A stretch of 64,000 bases of DNA from Duncaniella dubosii (lineage in GTDB: Bacteria; Bacteroidota; Bacteroidia; Bacteroidales; Muribaculaceae), in contig NZ_CP039396.1 of NCBI RefSeq assembly GCF_004803915.1, positions 1,054,001-1,118,000 on the forward strand, written 5' to 3'. The translations under genes and the position numbers were made by a program. Shown one piece after another: positions 17,842-26,255 of the stretch; positions within the stretch are counted from its first letter, which is position 1; every line of letters starts with the position of its first letter. The notes beneath the pieces were generated by a model. The model had not been told where the DNA came from. It ran no database searches and saw nothing but the letters and a program-made list of their open reading frames with translations.

Positions 17842-18972
17842 CTACAGTTTTTTGCGGAAAGCCCGGCGGCGGCGGTGCTGGCGCTTCTCGAAATAATCCC
17901 ACTGCGACTGGACCTTTGTGTTTGATTCAAGCTCAAGATTCGTTTCGGCATATTTTATGCCGTTCTTGATGAAGATGTTGAGAAGATCGTAGAAGAACAG
18001 TGAGTTGACACCCTTTGACTGATATTCAGGCTTGACGGCGATAAGAAGCAGGTCGATGACCTCGTTCTGCCCCTTCATGTCGCGAAGGATATGATACCAT
18101 CCTGTCGGGAACAGCGATCCGCCTGACTTCTGAAGAGCCTTTGCAAGCGATGGAATGGTGATGCCAACCCCTATAAGCTCACCCTTGCTGTCAACCACCA
18201 CACTGACATATTCAAGTCGCAGAATGCTGAGATACATGTCGATATAATAGTCGATCTGCTTTTCGGAAAGGGTGCAGTAGCCGTAAAGGTCGGCGTATGC
18301 CTCGTTGATGAGCTGAAAGAGTGCCTGACCGTAGTCAGCCTTGATTTTCTTGCCGGAGGTGTATTTGAGAATACGAAGATCGTATTTTTTCAACACGATT
18401 TCCGCTATGCGGGTCATTTTTTCAGGCACTTTGTCGGGCACGGTGATGCGGTATTCCACCCAGTCGGTATCTTTTCGATAGCCGAGGCGCTCGACATGTG
18501 CCGGATAGTAGTCGTAGTTATAGATGGTGGCCATAGTGCCCATCTCGTTGAAGCCTTCGACAAGCATTCCCTCTCGGTCCATATCGGTAAATCCCATCGG
18601 ACCTATCATCTCGGTCATGCCACGGTCGCGCGCCCACTCCTCGGCTGTCGCGAAGAGCATGTCGGACACTTCGGGGTCGTCGACAAAATCGACGAAACCG
18701 AAACGCGCCTCCTTGCGGCCTGTGCTCTCATTGAGCCGGTCGTTGATAATGGCTGTTATACGTCCTACAGGCTTTCCGTCGCGGTAAGCCATGAATGACT
18801 GCGCACGGCAATATTCAAAAGCAGGATTCTTGTCGGGGAGCAACGTATGGACCTCATCGAAAACCAAGGTGGGGACAAAATAGTCGTTACCTTTATAGAG
18901 GCTGTTGCCGAATCTGACATATTTCTTGATTTCTCTTTTTGTCGGCTCTATGGCCTTGATCGTTACAGACAT
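17842..18972 (-). CDS. GNAT-superfamily acyltransferase, large Bacteroidetes form
   Basis: ATG 18972 (MSVTIKAIEPTKREIKKYVRF) is preferred, 4 bases after the pseudokinase stop; 376 aa. The N-terminal half has FMAYRDGKPVGRITAIIND and FGFVDFVDD, and the C-terminal half LLLIAVKPEYQSKGVNSLFF, which looks like the acetyl-CoA site (Q-x-x-G-V) of GNAT enzymes. Two GNAT-like halves in one chain are typical of this Bacteroidetes group. The substrate is unknown; the operon suggests a lipid, amino sugar or cell-surface target. The C-terminus is very basic (RRRRAFRKKL). Confidence 0.7.
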   Translation of the reverse strand: MSVTIKAIEPTKREIKKYVRFGNSLYKGNDYFVPTLVFDEVHTLLPDKNPAFEYCRAQSFMAYRDGKPVGRITAIINDRLNESTGRKEARFGFVDFVDDPEVSDMLFATAEEWARDRGMTEMIGPMGFTDMDREGMLVEGFNEMGTMATIYNYDYYPAHVERLGYRKDTDWVEYRITVPDKVPEKMTRIAEIVLKKYDLRILKYTSGKKIKADYGQALFQLINEAYADLYGYCTLSEKQIDYYIDMYLSILRLEYVSVVVDSKGELIGVGITIPSLAKALQKSGGSLFPTGWYHILRDMKGQNEVIDLLLIAVKPEYQSKGVNSLFFYDLLNIFIKNGIKYAETNLELESNTKVQSQWDYFEKRQHRRRRAFRKKL

Positions 18973-18976
18973 ATAT

Positions 18977-19792
18977 TCAATCGGTAGATTCAATCTGGGT
19001 ATTGGCGGTCTCCTGAAGCGGAGCCGGTCGGTAGGGAGAGTTGAGCCACAGCAGCAGTGCGATCATCGCGACGAGGAATGCTATTATGGCTATGTATATG
19101 TTGTTTTGCTTGCGGTCGGCAAGAGCCAGTCGAAGTTCGTTGACATCATGATAGCGTTTCGCCGGGTCGGGATTCATGCAGCGCTCAGCCACCTTGCGCA
19201 GTCGCTGATGCTGTCCGGGAATGGCGGCGAGCGTGGCGGCGAGCACTTCTCCGTAGTTCCTGATGTCCTCGCTCGCATCCTTGGGCGTGATGTGGGTCTT
19301 CTGGTCGAAGCCGACATCAATGAGCTTGAGGTTGCCGACGTTTTCGGTGAAAATAATCCGGGATGTGGAGAGTGGATGGTGTTCAAGATGATTGGCCTGT
19401 ATATAGTCGAGGGCATCGAGAAGCTGATGCTGGAGCTTGTCGAGGTGAGCCTCGGTAACCTTGCCTTCCCTGATGAGCTTTTCAAGCGAATCGCCATACA
19501 CATCATCGGTGATGATACACATTCCGAGGCCGGGAACTTCCTCAAAATCATTTATCATGATGATATGGGGATGGGCGAGATTGTAGCGCACCTCGAACTC
19601 CTTCTCTATCATCTGCTCATATTCGGGCACACCCTTCAGCTCCGGGCGAAGAGTTTTCAGCATCAGCCACTTGCCAAATTTCTTGGCTGTATAGACATGA
19701 TAGAATTCTTCGTCCCATTCGGGAAGATGCTCTATTTCAGTCCACTTTTCAGTAGACCCGTAAACAGGAGGATTGGAGGGAGTTGTATCCAT
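18977..19792 (-). CDS. Membrane-anchored pseudokinase (protein-kinase fold)
   Basis: The start is taken at ATG 19792 (MDTTPSNPPVYGSTEKW), giving 271 aa; an ATG at 19846 is also possible. The kinase fold is recognisable: KWLMLKTLRPEL carries the VAIK-type Lys, EFEVRYNLAHPHII the helix-C Glu, and LKLIDVGF replaces DFG while keeping the Asp. The catalytic HRDLKPxN loop reads LEHHPLSTSRIIF, so the catalytic Asp is lost. After the kinase domain comes one membrane helix (IYIAIIAFLVAMIALLLWL) and a short tail. It is probably a regulatory pseudokinase with the domain in the cytoplasm. It heads an operon of glycan genes. Confidence 0.72.
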   Translation of the reverse strand: MDTTPSNPPVYGSTEKWTEIEHLPEWDEEFYHVYTAKKFGKWLMLKTLRPELKGVPEYEQMIEKEFEVRYNLAHPHIIMINDFEEVPGLGMCIITDDVYGDSLEKLIREGKVTEAHLDKLQHQLLDALDYIQANHLEHHPLSTSRIIFTENVGNLKLIDVGFDQKTHITPKDASEDIRNYGEVLAATLAAIPGQHQRLRKVAERCMNPDPAKRYHDVNELRLALADRKQNNIYIAIIAFLVAMIALLLWLNSPYRPAPLQETANTQIESTD

Positions 19793-19865
19793 AATCTGAT
19801 GATAGTTTTTACTTGAAGAAGCCGAGCCAAAGAAAAGTCTATCCATCCGGCTACCTATTAGTTTG

Positions 19866-19873
19866 CAAAGATA
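19866..19873 (-). promoter_or_regulatory. -7 box of the pseudokinase-GNAT-glycosyltransferase-flippase operon
   Basis: The minus strand reads TATCTTTG followed by CAAAC, matching TAnnTTTG, 74 bases before the ATG at 19792. It lies between the helicase stop and the kinase gene, so these six genes form a unit separate from the helicase. Confidence 0.6.
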
Positions 19874-19894
19874 CGAATTTTTTCGATAACGAGC

Positions 19895-21322
19895 CTATTC
19901 GCACATGGCTTCGTCGGGATTCATATAGAAGAGGCGCGAGGTGGCGCGCGAGGTGGCAGTGTAGAGCCAGCGGTAGAAGTCAAGACCCTGTGCTTCGGCA
20001 GGAATGCCCCCCATGTCGACAAACACATTGGGCCACTGTGCGCCCTGCGCCTTATGGCAGGTCACGGCATAGGCATACTTGACCTGAAGCGCGTTGAAAT
20101 ATTCGTCGGTGCGCAGACGGCGTAGACGAGTCTCGTAAGGGACATCGGGTGCGTTGACCTCCGGGTCGTCCATCCGTGCCTGAGCGAGCGACTCCATGCG
20201 TTCGCGCGAAAGCGAGGAACTTTCGTCGGTAAGGGTGTCGAGAAATATGCGACACTCCACATCGACATCGCGGTCAGGCAGATTAACGGTCACATTAGCG
20301 AAACGGAAGCCATATTTTTCCTCCGTAGAATGGACGGCGGTGACGACGGCCACATCACCGTTGGCAATGAAGTCGAGACCCTTGATTTTAGCCGACCAAG
20401 TGTAGTTGTTTTTTGCAACCAGCAGACGCTCTCCCTTGACCAGCTCCTCCTCATAGTCAAGAATCTGAGTGCGGATGCCGAGATTGAAGGCCGTCGCGCG
20501 CCGGTTTGAACGGGTTATGACAGCCGTGGCCGCTGCTCCACCGTCACGATAGCAGTCTCCGATAGCGTCGAGCACCTCCTCGCCATCGACCACAAAAACA
20601 TCATCGTAGTGGCCGAGTATAAGTTTTGGCGCGGGAAGAGGATCGACAAGCATTGCACGCCGCAACCATGTGGCATTGCGGAGGATACCGGAATAGCGCG
20701 CCTGCCTGACGGTATCGGTCAGAACCGCACGCGAAACGTGGAGTCCAAGCTCCTTGTAGCGTTTAGGCGACATGGCCGGACTCTCGGTGCTACCAACCGG
20801 GGGCAACTGCGCGATATCTCCAAGCAGAATCAGCCGGCAGTTATCGCCGGTGAACACGTATTGCAACAGGTCTTCAAGCAATCCGTTGACAGGCCCTGCA
20901 AGCCCTGAGTCCGATTCCTGATCCCCTATCATCGATGCCTCGTCGACAATAAACACAGCGTTTGAAAGACGATTGTCCTGCATCGTGGTGAAACCTCCGG
21001 AAAGATTGCCCGTCGGCCCACGGTAAATCTTACGGTGTATGGTGAAAGCCGGATGTTCGGAATGTGCGCTGAACACTTTGGCTGCACGCCCTGTAGGGGC
21101 AAGCAGCACGACCGGACGGCCGACCTCCTCAAGAGCCTTGACAAGCGCACCTGTCAGAGAGGTCTTTCCCGTGCCGGCATAACCGTTGATGATAAAGACT
21201 GACTCCGGAGGCGTCGCCGACGAGCAGAAACGGGAAAGCGCGTCAATAAGCAGTGATTGCTGCCTATTGGCGTTGTAGGGCAACTTGGCCTTTACCAGAT
21301 TTGCAAATTCGCCGACTGTCAT
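19895..21322 (-). CDS. RecD-like superfamily 1 DNA helicase
   Basis: The start is taken at ATG 21322 (MTVGEFANL). A GTG start at 21349 would lie inside the -7 box at 21349-21356 and could not be in the transcript. The 475-aa protein has the SF1B motifs: motif I GYAGTGKTS (near residue 47), motif Ia APTGRAAKV, motif II VFIVDEASMIG, motif III LILLGDIAQLPPVG, and C-terminal YAVTCHKAQGAQW and YTATSRAT. It lacks the long N-terminal region of RecD2, so it is a short RecD/Pif1-like helicase. A role in DNA repair or recombination is likely. Confidence 0.85.
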   Translation of the reverse strand: MTVGEFANLVKAKLPYNANRQQSLLIDALSRFCSSATPPESVFIINGYAGTGKTSLTGALVKALEEVGRPVVLLAPTGRAAKVFSAHSEHPAFTIHRKIYRGPTGNLSGGFTTMQDNRLSNAVFIVDEASMIGDQESDSGLAGPVNGLLEDLLQYVFTGDNCRLILLGDIAQLPPVGSTESPAMSPKRYKELGLHVSRAVLTDTVRQARYSGILRNATWLRRAMLVDPLPAPKLILGHYDDVFVVDGEEVLDAIGDCYRDGGAAATAVITRSNRRATAFNLGIRTQILDYEEELVKGERLLVAKNNYTWSAKIKGLDFIANGDVAVVTAVHSTEEKYGFRFANVTVNLPDRDVDVECRIFLDTLTDESSSLSRERMESLAQARMDDPEVNAPDVPYETRLRRLRTDEYFNALQVKYAYAVTCHKAQGAQWPNVFVDMGGIPAEAQGLDFYRWLYTATSRATSRLFYMNPDEAMCE

Positions 21323-21348
21323 GATTCTTACTAAACGTTTACCGCTCA

Positions 21349-21356
21349 CAAAAGTA
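21349..21356 (-). promoter_or_regulatory. -7 box for the RecD-like helicase
   Basis: The minus strand reads TACTTTTG, matching TAnnTTTG, 26 bases before the ATG at 21322. It faces away from the macrodomain promoter at 21380-21387, only 23 bases off, so the two genes share a divergent control region. Confidence 0.6.
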
Positions 21357-21379
21357 TATAAAATCAGTAGATTTTTAAT

Positions 21380-21387
21380 TACTTTTG
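21380..21387 (+). promoter_or_regulatory. -7 box for the macrodomain gene
   Basis: TACTTTTG followed by CGG matches TAnnTTTG, 50 bases before the ATG at 21438. Confidence 0.6.
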
Positions 21388-21437
21388 CGGAGGATAAAAC
21401 ATTATAATTAAAAATAACTCCTCATCCCCCACCCCTC

Positions 21438-21962
21438 ATGAAGCCATCAGACCGCCTACATATAGTGAAAGGCTCAATCACCCGCCTGACAACCGATGCC
21501 ATTGTCAATGCCGCCAACAATCAGCTACGCGCCGGAAGCGGAGTCTGCGGTGCAATCCATTCGGCTGCAGGACCGATGCTACAGACCGAGTGCATGAAAA
21601 TCGGATGGTGCCCGACAGGGCAGAGCGTCATTACCGATGCCTATAATCTCCCGTGTAAAAAGGTGATTCACACCGTAGGGCCCGATCTGCGCCCGTGGGC
21701 GGCTGACAAACTGGCCGAAAGCCCCGAGCGGCTTTTAGCGTCGTGCTACGACACTGCCATCAGTCTCGCCAAAGCCAACGGGCTGAAATCAATCGCCTTT
21801 CCGTGTATAAGCACCGGTGTATATATGTATCCTAAATCCGAAGCTGCCCGTATAGCCTACGACACTATCATGCACCGCCTTTCGACCGACTACGACGGCG
21901 AAGTGACCGTCTGCTGTTTCACGGACGATGACCTTGAAAGCTACCGCCAGCTGACAGACTGA
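21438..21962 (+). CDS. Macrodomain protein (O-acetyl-ADP-ribose / ADP-ribose hydrolase type)
   Basis: Macrodomains bind ADP-ribose; many bacterial ones remove it from proteins, or deacetylate O-acetyl-ADP-ribose. The 174-aa product is a single domain. Key motifs are ITRLTTDAIVNAANNQLRAGSGVCGAIH (residues 14-41, split here by description only) with the ribose-binding Asn pair and the Gly-rich loop, and IAFPCISTGVYMYP with the second Gly loop. Layout and length fit the MacroD/YmdB group. It is transcribed divergently from the RecD-like helicase, so a link to DNA damage or NAD stress is possible but unproven. Confidence 0.9.
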   Translation: MKPSDRLHIVKGSITRLTTDAIVNAANNQLRAGSGVCGAIHSAAGPMLQTECMKIGWCPTGQSVITDAYNLPCKKVIHTVGPDLRPWAADKLAESPERLLASCYDTAISLAKANGLKSIAFPCISTGVYMYPKSEAARIAYDTIMHRLSTDYDGEVTVCCFTDDDLESYRQLTD

Positions 21963-22272
21963 CCTCCAGACGAAAAAAACGATTTCATTTCTCACATAAG
22001 GCTATGATTTTGTCGAGGTTCAATTCCTATCAGTTTCATAGTTATGCAAAAATAACAAGTTTGCAGGAGATTGTCAAATGTGCATAGGCATTTTTAGATG
22101 AAACAGGATCGGTTTCTATCATTACAGATGAAAAATGCACAGGCCATGTAGCTATTTTTAACAAAGACATTAAACAATGTTTAAAGAATATCTCCTATCT
22201 TTGCAATTAACACGTCGAAAGCGTTTATTCCAATTCAATTAATTCATCCACTTAGAAACACAAACCGATTTT
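21963..22272. other. Intergenic region with one promoter
   Basis: No gene is seen here. The only clear signal is the TATCTTTG box at 22196-22203 in front of the secreted-protein gene. The sequence is AT-rich. Confidence 0.5.
22196..22203 (+). promoter_or_regulatory. -7 box for the secreted protein gene
   Basis: TATCTTTG followed by CAA matches TAnnTTTG, 69 bases before the ATG at 22273. Confidence 0.6.
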
Positions 22273-23491
22273 ATGAAGAAATTTTTACTCTCATTAGTTC
22301 TGGTTCTGTGCCTCGGCCTTCCGGGTGCAGCCAAGGCTCTCTACACATGCCAGTTCGGTGCAAATTACAATCAGTCATCAGTAAGCAACTACACAACGAC
22401 ATGGCAGGTCAAAGTCGGCGAGAACACATGGTCGATTGCCAACTTCAACAACAACAAGAACGGCTGGGATTATGTAAGATGCGGACGCAAGGGCATCGCT
22501 TCTGTCGCAAGCATCACAACCGACTTCGCAATTGCCGAAGCCATCAACACTGTCGAGGTCACCATCGACAAAATCACCCCGAGCCGATCACTTCAATCAA
22601 GCTCGAAACTTCAGCAGCCGCAGATTTCGCCACCATCGACTCGACCGTCGACATGCCGGCCGATAATTTCAAAACCGGCGAAATGGTCTTCACTCTTGAA
22701 GCCCCAAGGCAAATCTCTACTATCGTCTGACTTTCGACTGCGGTGACACAGGCACTGCAAACGGACTTATCCAGATCAGCGCAGTGACTTATAACAACGC
22801 AGAAGAAACTCCCATTGAAAAAGTTGCCGACATCGCCGCTTTCATCGCAAAAGCTGACAAGAACCCGGTAATTTTCAGTGGAAATGTAGAAGTCATCTAC
22901 CAGACCGGCTCATATCTGTTTGTAAAAGATAACTCCGGCCGTCTGCTTATCTATGGCAAGATTGACCAGACCTACGAGCCCGGCGATGTAATCCCCGGCG
23001 GATTCATGGGAAGCTACGGAACTTACGGAGGCGAACCCCAGCTCACCAACCCCACCGGCCTACAGCCTGCAACCGCACGCAATGAAAGCGCGCCCCGCAC
23101 GATAGCCCTCAGCGAAATCACCGAGGCCAACAAGTTTGAATATGTGGCAATCAATGGCGTGAACATAGCCTCTGTAAACAACCGTAACATCACTTTCCAG
23201 CAGGGCGAGACAACATTTGCCGGCTACAACCAGTTTTATACAACTCTGCCCGAGGAATATGAAAACGTCACATTCAACGTTACCGCTATCATCGGATGCT
23301 ACAACGGCAATCTTCAGGTGCAGCCCATCTCAATCGAGAAAGCCGACAGCAGCTCTATCTCAGAAATCGGCACAGACGATAACGCTCCTGCCGAATATTT
23401 CAACCTTCAGGGCATCCGTGTCGAGAACCCCGAAAACGGTCTTTTCATCCGTCGTCAGGGCAACAAGGTCTCCAAGGTAATCATCCGTTAA
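22273..23491 (+). CDS. Secreted protein with OB-fold-like domain and C-terminal sorting-type tail (two frameshifts)
   Basis: The product starts with a signal peptide (MKKFLLSLVLVLCLGLPGAAKA). Two frame changes interrupt it, each at a C4 run where a C5 restores the frame: about 22576-22579, joining VTIDKIT to PEPITSIKLETS, and about 22704-22707, joining FTLEAP to KANLYYRLTF. The repaired protein is 406 aa. After a beta-rich N-terminal domain, residues about 180-310 (VADIAAFIAKADKNPVIFSG, then YLFVKDNSGRLLIYG) resemble OB-fold modules in Bacteroidetes surface proteins. It ends with YFNLQGIRVENPENGLFIRR, the common Bacteroidales tail resembling type IX secretion signals. Function is unknown; the site is the cell surface or outside. 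Confidence 0.72.
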
Positions 23492-23535
23492 TAGAGATCT
23501 CTGACTGAATCCATCAACAAAGCCAATATCAACGG

Positions 23536-23572
23536 CAGGCCGTGTCAATTTTCTGACGCGGCCTGTTTTTTT
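23536..23572 (+). terminator. Intrinsic terminator after the secreted protein gene
   Basis: CAGGCCGTGTCA pairs with TGACGCGGCCTG (one G-T pair), followed by a run of seven T. Confidence 0.8.
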
Positions 23573-23740
23573 AATAACAAATGCCTTACAGGAAGAATTG
23601 ACAGACCTTCCAACTGTCGCAAAATTTGCGATAGTTCAAAAAGAAGGCGAGAGGAGTGTCACACGTAATGTCGAGCATTATAATCTTGACGATGGCGTGG
23701 TCGCTTTCGATGGCGCGGGGAGGCGTTAAAGATACATAAA

Positions 23741-23781
23741 AACACCCAATTTCGACCGAAGTGGGTGTGAAATTGGGTGTT
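23741..23781 (-). terminator. Terminator of the tRNA-Ala gene
   Basis: AACACCCAATTTC (23741-23753) pairs perfectly with GAAATTGGGTGTT (23769-23781). On the minus strand it is followed by TTTTTATG. It is 35 bases past the tRNA 3' end. Confidence 0.65.
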
Positions 23782-23815
23782 GTGCTTGTAAATTGCTGAT
23801 TGTCAGCATAAGTTG

Positions 23816-23889
23816 TGGAGTATAGCGGACTCGAACCGCTCACCTCGACACTGCCAGTGTCGCGCTCTAGCCAGATGAGCTAATACCCC
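23816..23889 (-). tRNA. tRNA-Ala (anticodon GGC)
   Basis: The minus strand folds as a full cloverleaf of 74 bases. The acceptor stem GGGGTAT/ATACTCC contains the G3-U70 pair that marks alanine tRNAs. The anticodon stem CGACA/TGTCG encloses the loop CTGGCAG with anticodon GGC, reading GCC. The T arm is AGCGG-TTCGAGT-CCGCT. The discriminator base is A and CCA is not encoded. Confidence 0.97.
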
Positions 23890-23901
23890 ATGTTTGCGGT
23901 G

Positions 23902-23909
23902 CAAAGGTA
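23902..23909 (-). promoter_or_regulatory. -7 box of the tRNA-Ala gene
   Basis: The minus strand reads TACCTTTG followed by CACC, matching TAnnTTTG, 12 bases before the tRNA 5' end, as expected for a stable RNA gene. Confidence 0.65.
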
Positions 23910-23952
23910 AGTATGATTTTTGGTTTTTGCAAGGATTTGGCAATTTTTTTCG

Positions 23953-23960
23953 TAATTTTG
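23953..23960 (+). promoter_or_regulatory. -7 box for rlmN
   Basis: TAATTTTG matches TAnnTTTG, 108 bases before the rlmN ATG and divergent from the tRNA promoter. Confidence 0.55.
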
Positions 23961-24068
23961 TGGCCGGATTGTCCTATGGCATAAGCATATCCTTTAAACA
24001 AGCCTCTCGAAGTAACGTGCCACTGACCGGGACATCCACCCGATACACCCTTCATAACGACTCTGAAA

Positions 24069-25142
24069 ATGGAACAGCACGAAATACGCCGCCCCCTGCT
24101 TGGCATGACACTCGCCGAGCTCGAAACCGTTGCCGCTGAAGCCGGTCTGCGCAAGTTTGCAGCCAAGCAGATAGCCCGCCGTCTCTATGTCAACCGCGCA
24201 CGCAGCATCGACGAGATGACCGAACTTCCGAAGGCATCACGCGAATGGCTCAGCGAACACTACTGCGTCGGCCTTCAGGCACCGATCAAGGCTTCGCGGT
24301 CGGCCGACGGCACGGTGAAATATCTCTTCGCCACACGAGGCGAAGATTTCGACTTTCTGACAAGCGGCAAGGGCGGACGCGATGTCGAGGCTGTCTATAT
24401 CCCGGACCGCGACCGCGCGACACTGTGCGTCTCGTCGCAGGCAGGATGCAAGATGGGATGTAAGTTCTGCATGACAGGACGACAGGGATTTCACGGCGAC
24501 CTGACCGCTGCCGGCATCATAAACCAGATATTCGCCATACCCGAAAGCTCGACCCTGACCAACCTTGTGTTCATGGGAATGGGCGAGCCGATGGACAATA
24601 TTGACGAAGTGCTGAAAGCGCTCGAAGTGCTCACCGCCCCTTGGGGTCTGGCATGGAGCCCGAAGCGCATCACGGTGTCGAGCATAGGCAAGCTCGATTC
24701 ACTCCGCCGCCTGCTTGACGAGACAAAGGTACATGTGGCCATCAGTGTCCACTCACCGTTCCCGGCCGAACGCGAAAGTCTCATGCCGATTGAAAAGGCG
24801 TTTCCTGTAACCCGCGTCATGGAGTTTCTGCGCGACTACGACTTTGCCCATCAGCGCCGCTTGTCGGCTGAATATATAATGTGGGGCGGTGTCAACGACG
24901 ACATGTGCCATGCCGACGCACTCGGACGTCTGCTGCGCGGTCTCGACTGCCGTGTGAACCTCATAAGATTCCATGCAATCCCCGGTTTTGAACACCAGAC
25001 CGCATCGACCGCCGTCATGGAGCGGTTTCGCGACAGGCTCAACGAACTTGGCGTGACCGCAACCATACGAGCCTCGCGCGGAGAAGACATCGAGGCCGCA
25101 TGCGGAATGCTTAGCGGCGAAAGCGCCGGAGAAACCCACTGA
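24069..25142 (+). CDS. rlmN: 23S rRNA (adenine-2503-C2)-methyltransferase
   Basis: RlmN is a radical SAM enzyme that methylates A2503 of 23S rRNA and A37 of some tRNAs. The radical SAM cluster motif is CKMGCKFC (Cys 127, 131, 134). LVFMGMGEPMDN is the GEP-type SAM-binding motif, and RASRGEDIEAACGML carries the second catalytic Cys near residue 350. The length of 357 aa is normal. It is a single-gene unit with its own promoter and no frame problems. Confidence 0.95.
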   Translation: MEQHEIRRPLLGMTLAELETVAAEAGLRKFAAKQIARRLYVNRARSIDEMTELPKASREWLSEHYCVGLQAPIKASRSADGTVKYLFATRGEDFDFLTSGKGGRDVEAVYIPDRDRATLCVSSQAGCKMGCKFCMTGRQGFHGDLTAAGIINQIFAIPESSTLTNLVFMGMGEPMDNIDEVLKALEVLTAPWGLAWSPKRITVSSIGKLDSLRRLLDETKVHVAISVHSPFPAERESLMPIEKAFPVTRVMEFLRDYDFAHQRRLSAEYIMWGGVNDDMCHADALGRLLRGLDCRVNLIRFHAIPGFEHQTASTAVMERFRDRLNELGVTATIRASRGEDIEAACGMLSGESAGETH

Positions 25143-25225
25143 CAACCGGCAATGGCCTTTGCCGGGAGATAAAATCCACAAAACCCGCCTGTCACAAACC
25201 GGCGAACCTATCCGAACATAAGGAC

Positions 25226-25438
25226 TCAGCTGGATAGCCGATCGACATACGGTTCGAAAAAGTTGCGCCCCATGATGCGCGAGATGCGCAGGAGCAGTTC
25301 GGCATCGATGCTATGGCGGTTAAAGATCTTGTAGATATTGGTGCGGTTACAGCCAAGCTCTTGGGAGAGCCATACGACAGACTTCTGCTGTGCCTTAAGC
25401 TCATCCTTGATCAGTTTTCCTATAAAGATAGTCGTCAT
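25226..25438 (-). CDS. Small XRE-type helix-turn-helix regulator
   Basis: ATG 25438 (MTTIFIGKLIKDELKAQQKS) is preferred to the upstream start at 25513, which would add a non-conserved hydrophobic stretch; 70 aa. The protein is almost entirely one helix-turn-helix domain: KSVVWLSQELGCNRTNIYKIF is the recognition unit and AELLLRISRIMGRNFFEPY the following helix. It resembles the cI-like/XRE regulators common in Bacteroidetes. No partner toxin gene is adjacent. The candidate structured RNA at 25615-25873 is upstream on the same strand. Confidence 0.75.
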   Translation of the reverse strand: MTTIFIGKLIKDELKAQQKSVVWLSQELGCNRTNIYKIFNRHSIDAELLLRISRIMGRNFFEPYVDRLSS

Positions 25439-25614
25439 AATGTATTTCAATGTGTGTATGTCAGGAATGCAGGATGAAAATATCGCATGAAAGGATAATG
25501 CGCGAAAAAACATAAGATAACTGCTGGTAGGAAATGCTGCAGATGTGGCAGCTTCACATTTATAAAGTGGGAAAGGCCATGGTAAACCTTCGTGGGCAAA
25601 GAGGCTGCAGAGAT

Positions 25615-25873
25615 ATAAAAAATAGGGCTGAACCCCTCTGATTCATACTACGATTCCCAGTCTGCGGCACCGCCAAGCGCCTTTATCCACGGAACAAGTA
25701 TGAGATGAGTTCAGCCCATATTTCGAGCATATAAACTAATCTTATTCCTTATTCCCCGCGGACTGAAGATATTGGCGGTTTCCAGACAGAGGGAATTTAT
25801 TTAACATTTTACACATCCTCCGCCGCCAAGCCATGAAGCCTCTGCGCGAGACTACGTGACCGACGGAGAAGTT
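25615..25873 (-). ncRNA. Candidate structured noncoding RNA (6S-like hairpin)
   Basis: A minus-strand promoter (TAACTTTG at 25881-25888) is followed by about 250 non-coding bases that end in a long imperfect hairpin. GTTCAGCCC (25709-25717 on the plus strand) and GGGCTGAAC (25625-25633) close it; inside are a bulged middle and an apical stem GGCGC/GTGCC. The minus strand then has TATTTTTTAT. A long rod with a bulged centre is the layout of 6S RNA, but I cannot confirm the family. It could also be a long terminator. Confidence 0.4.
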
Positions 25874-25880
25874 TGCAATG

Positions 25881-25888
25881 CAAAGTTA
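25881..25888 (-). promoter_or_regulatory. -7 box of the candidate structured RNA
   Basis: The minus strand reads TAACTTTG followed by CATTGC, a full match to TAnnTTTG with no open reading frame downstream before the hairpin at 25625-25717. Confidence 0.5.
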
Positions 25889-26124
25889 ATGATGTTTTTG
25901 GTTCGAGTCAAAGAAATATGCGTGAAAAACAGAGACGTAAACCTTAAAAAAGATTAAATCGGCTATATGGGATTTAAAGACCTGAACACTCCCGCCGATG
26001 CCGTTGTTTCAAGTTTTGGATGAGTGAGAGAGGCTGAAAGCGCTCCGCTCTTCGGGTTTTAATTAAAAATTATTAATAAAGAAAATTTTCTTTAATCCTG
26101 CATTTTAATACCGAAAAAAGTAAG

Positions 26125-26132
26125 TAACTTTG
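26125..26132 (+). promoter_or_regulatory. -7 box for pckA
   Basis: TAACTTTG followed by CAG matches TAnnTTTG, giving a leader of about 115 AT-rich bases before the ATG at 26256. Nothing else is seen between 25889 and 26124. Confidence 0.65.
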
Positions 26133-26255
26133 CAGTCGGATAAGAAGATTCCTTTTGTCTAAAAAATACACAGACAACCTAAGGTTCAAAAGATTTTCAA
26201 TATAAAATAAGAAACAACAAATTATCAATTTCATATCAAACTCCTTTACACAACA

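Noticed and set aside
23586..23843. Minus-strand open frame of 85 codons
   Set aside because: It overlaps the tRNA and its terminator hairpin, so it is not a gene.
25898..25912. Possible tRNA T-arm (GGTTCGAGTC)
   Set aside because: No pairing stem, no anticodon arm and no acceptor stem nearby; a chance match.
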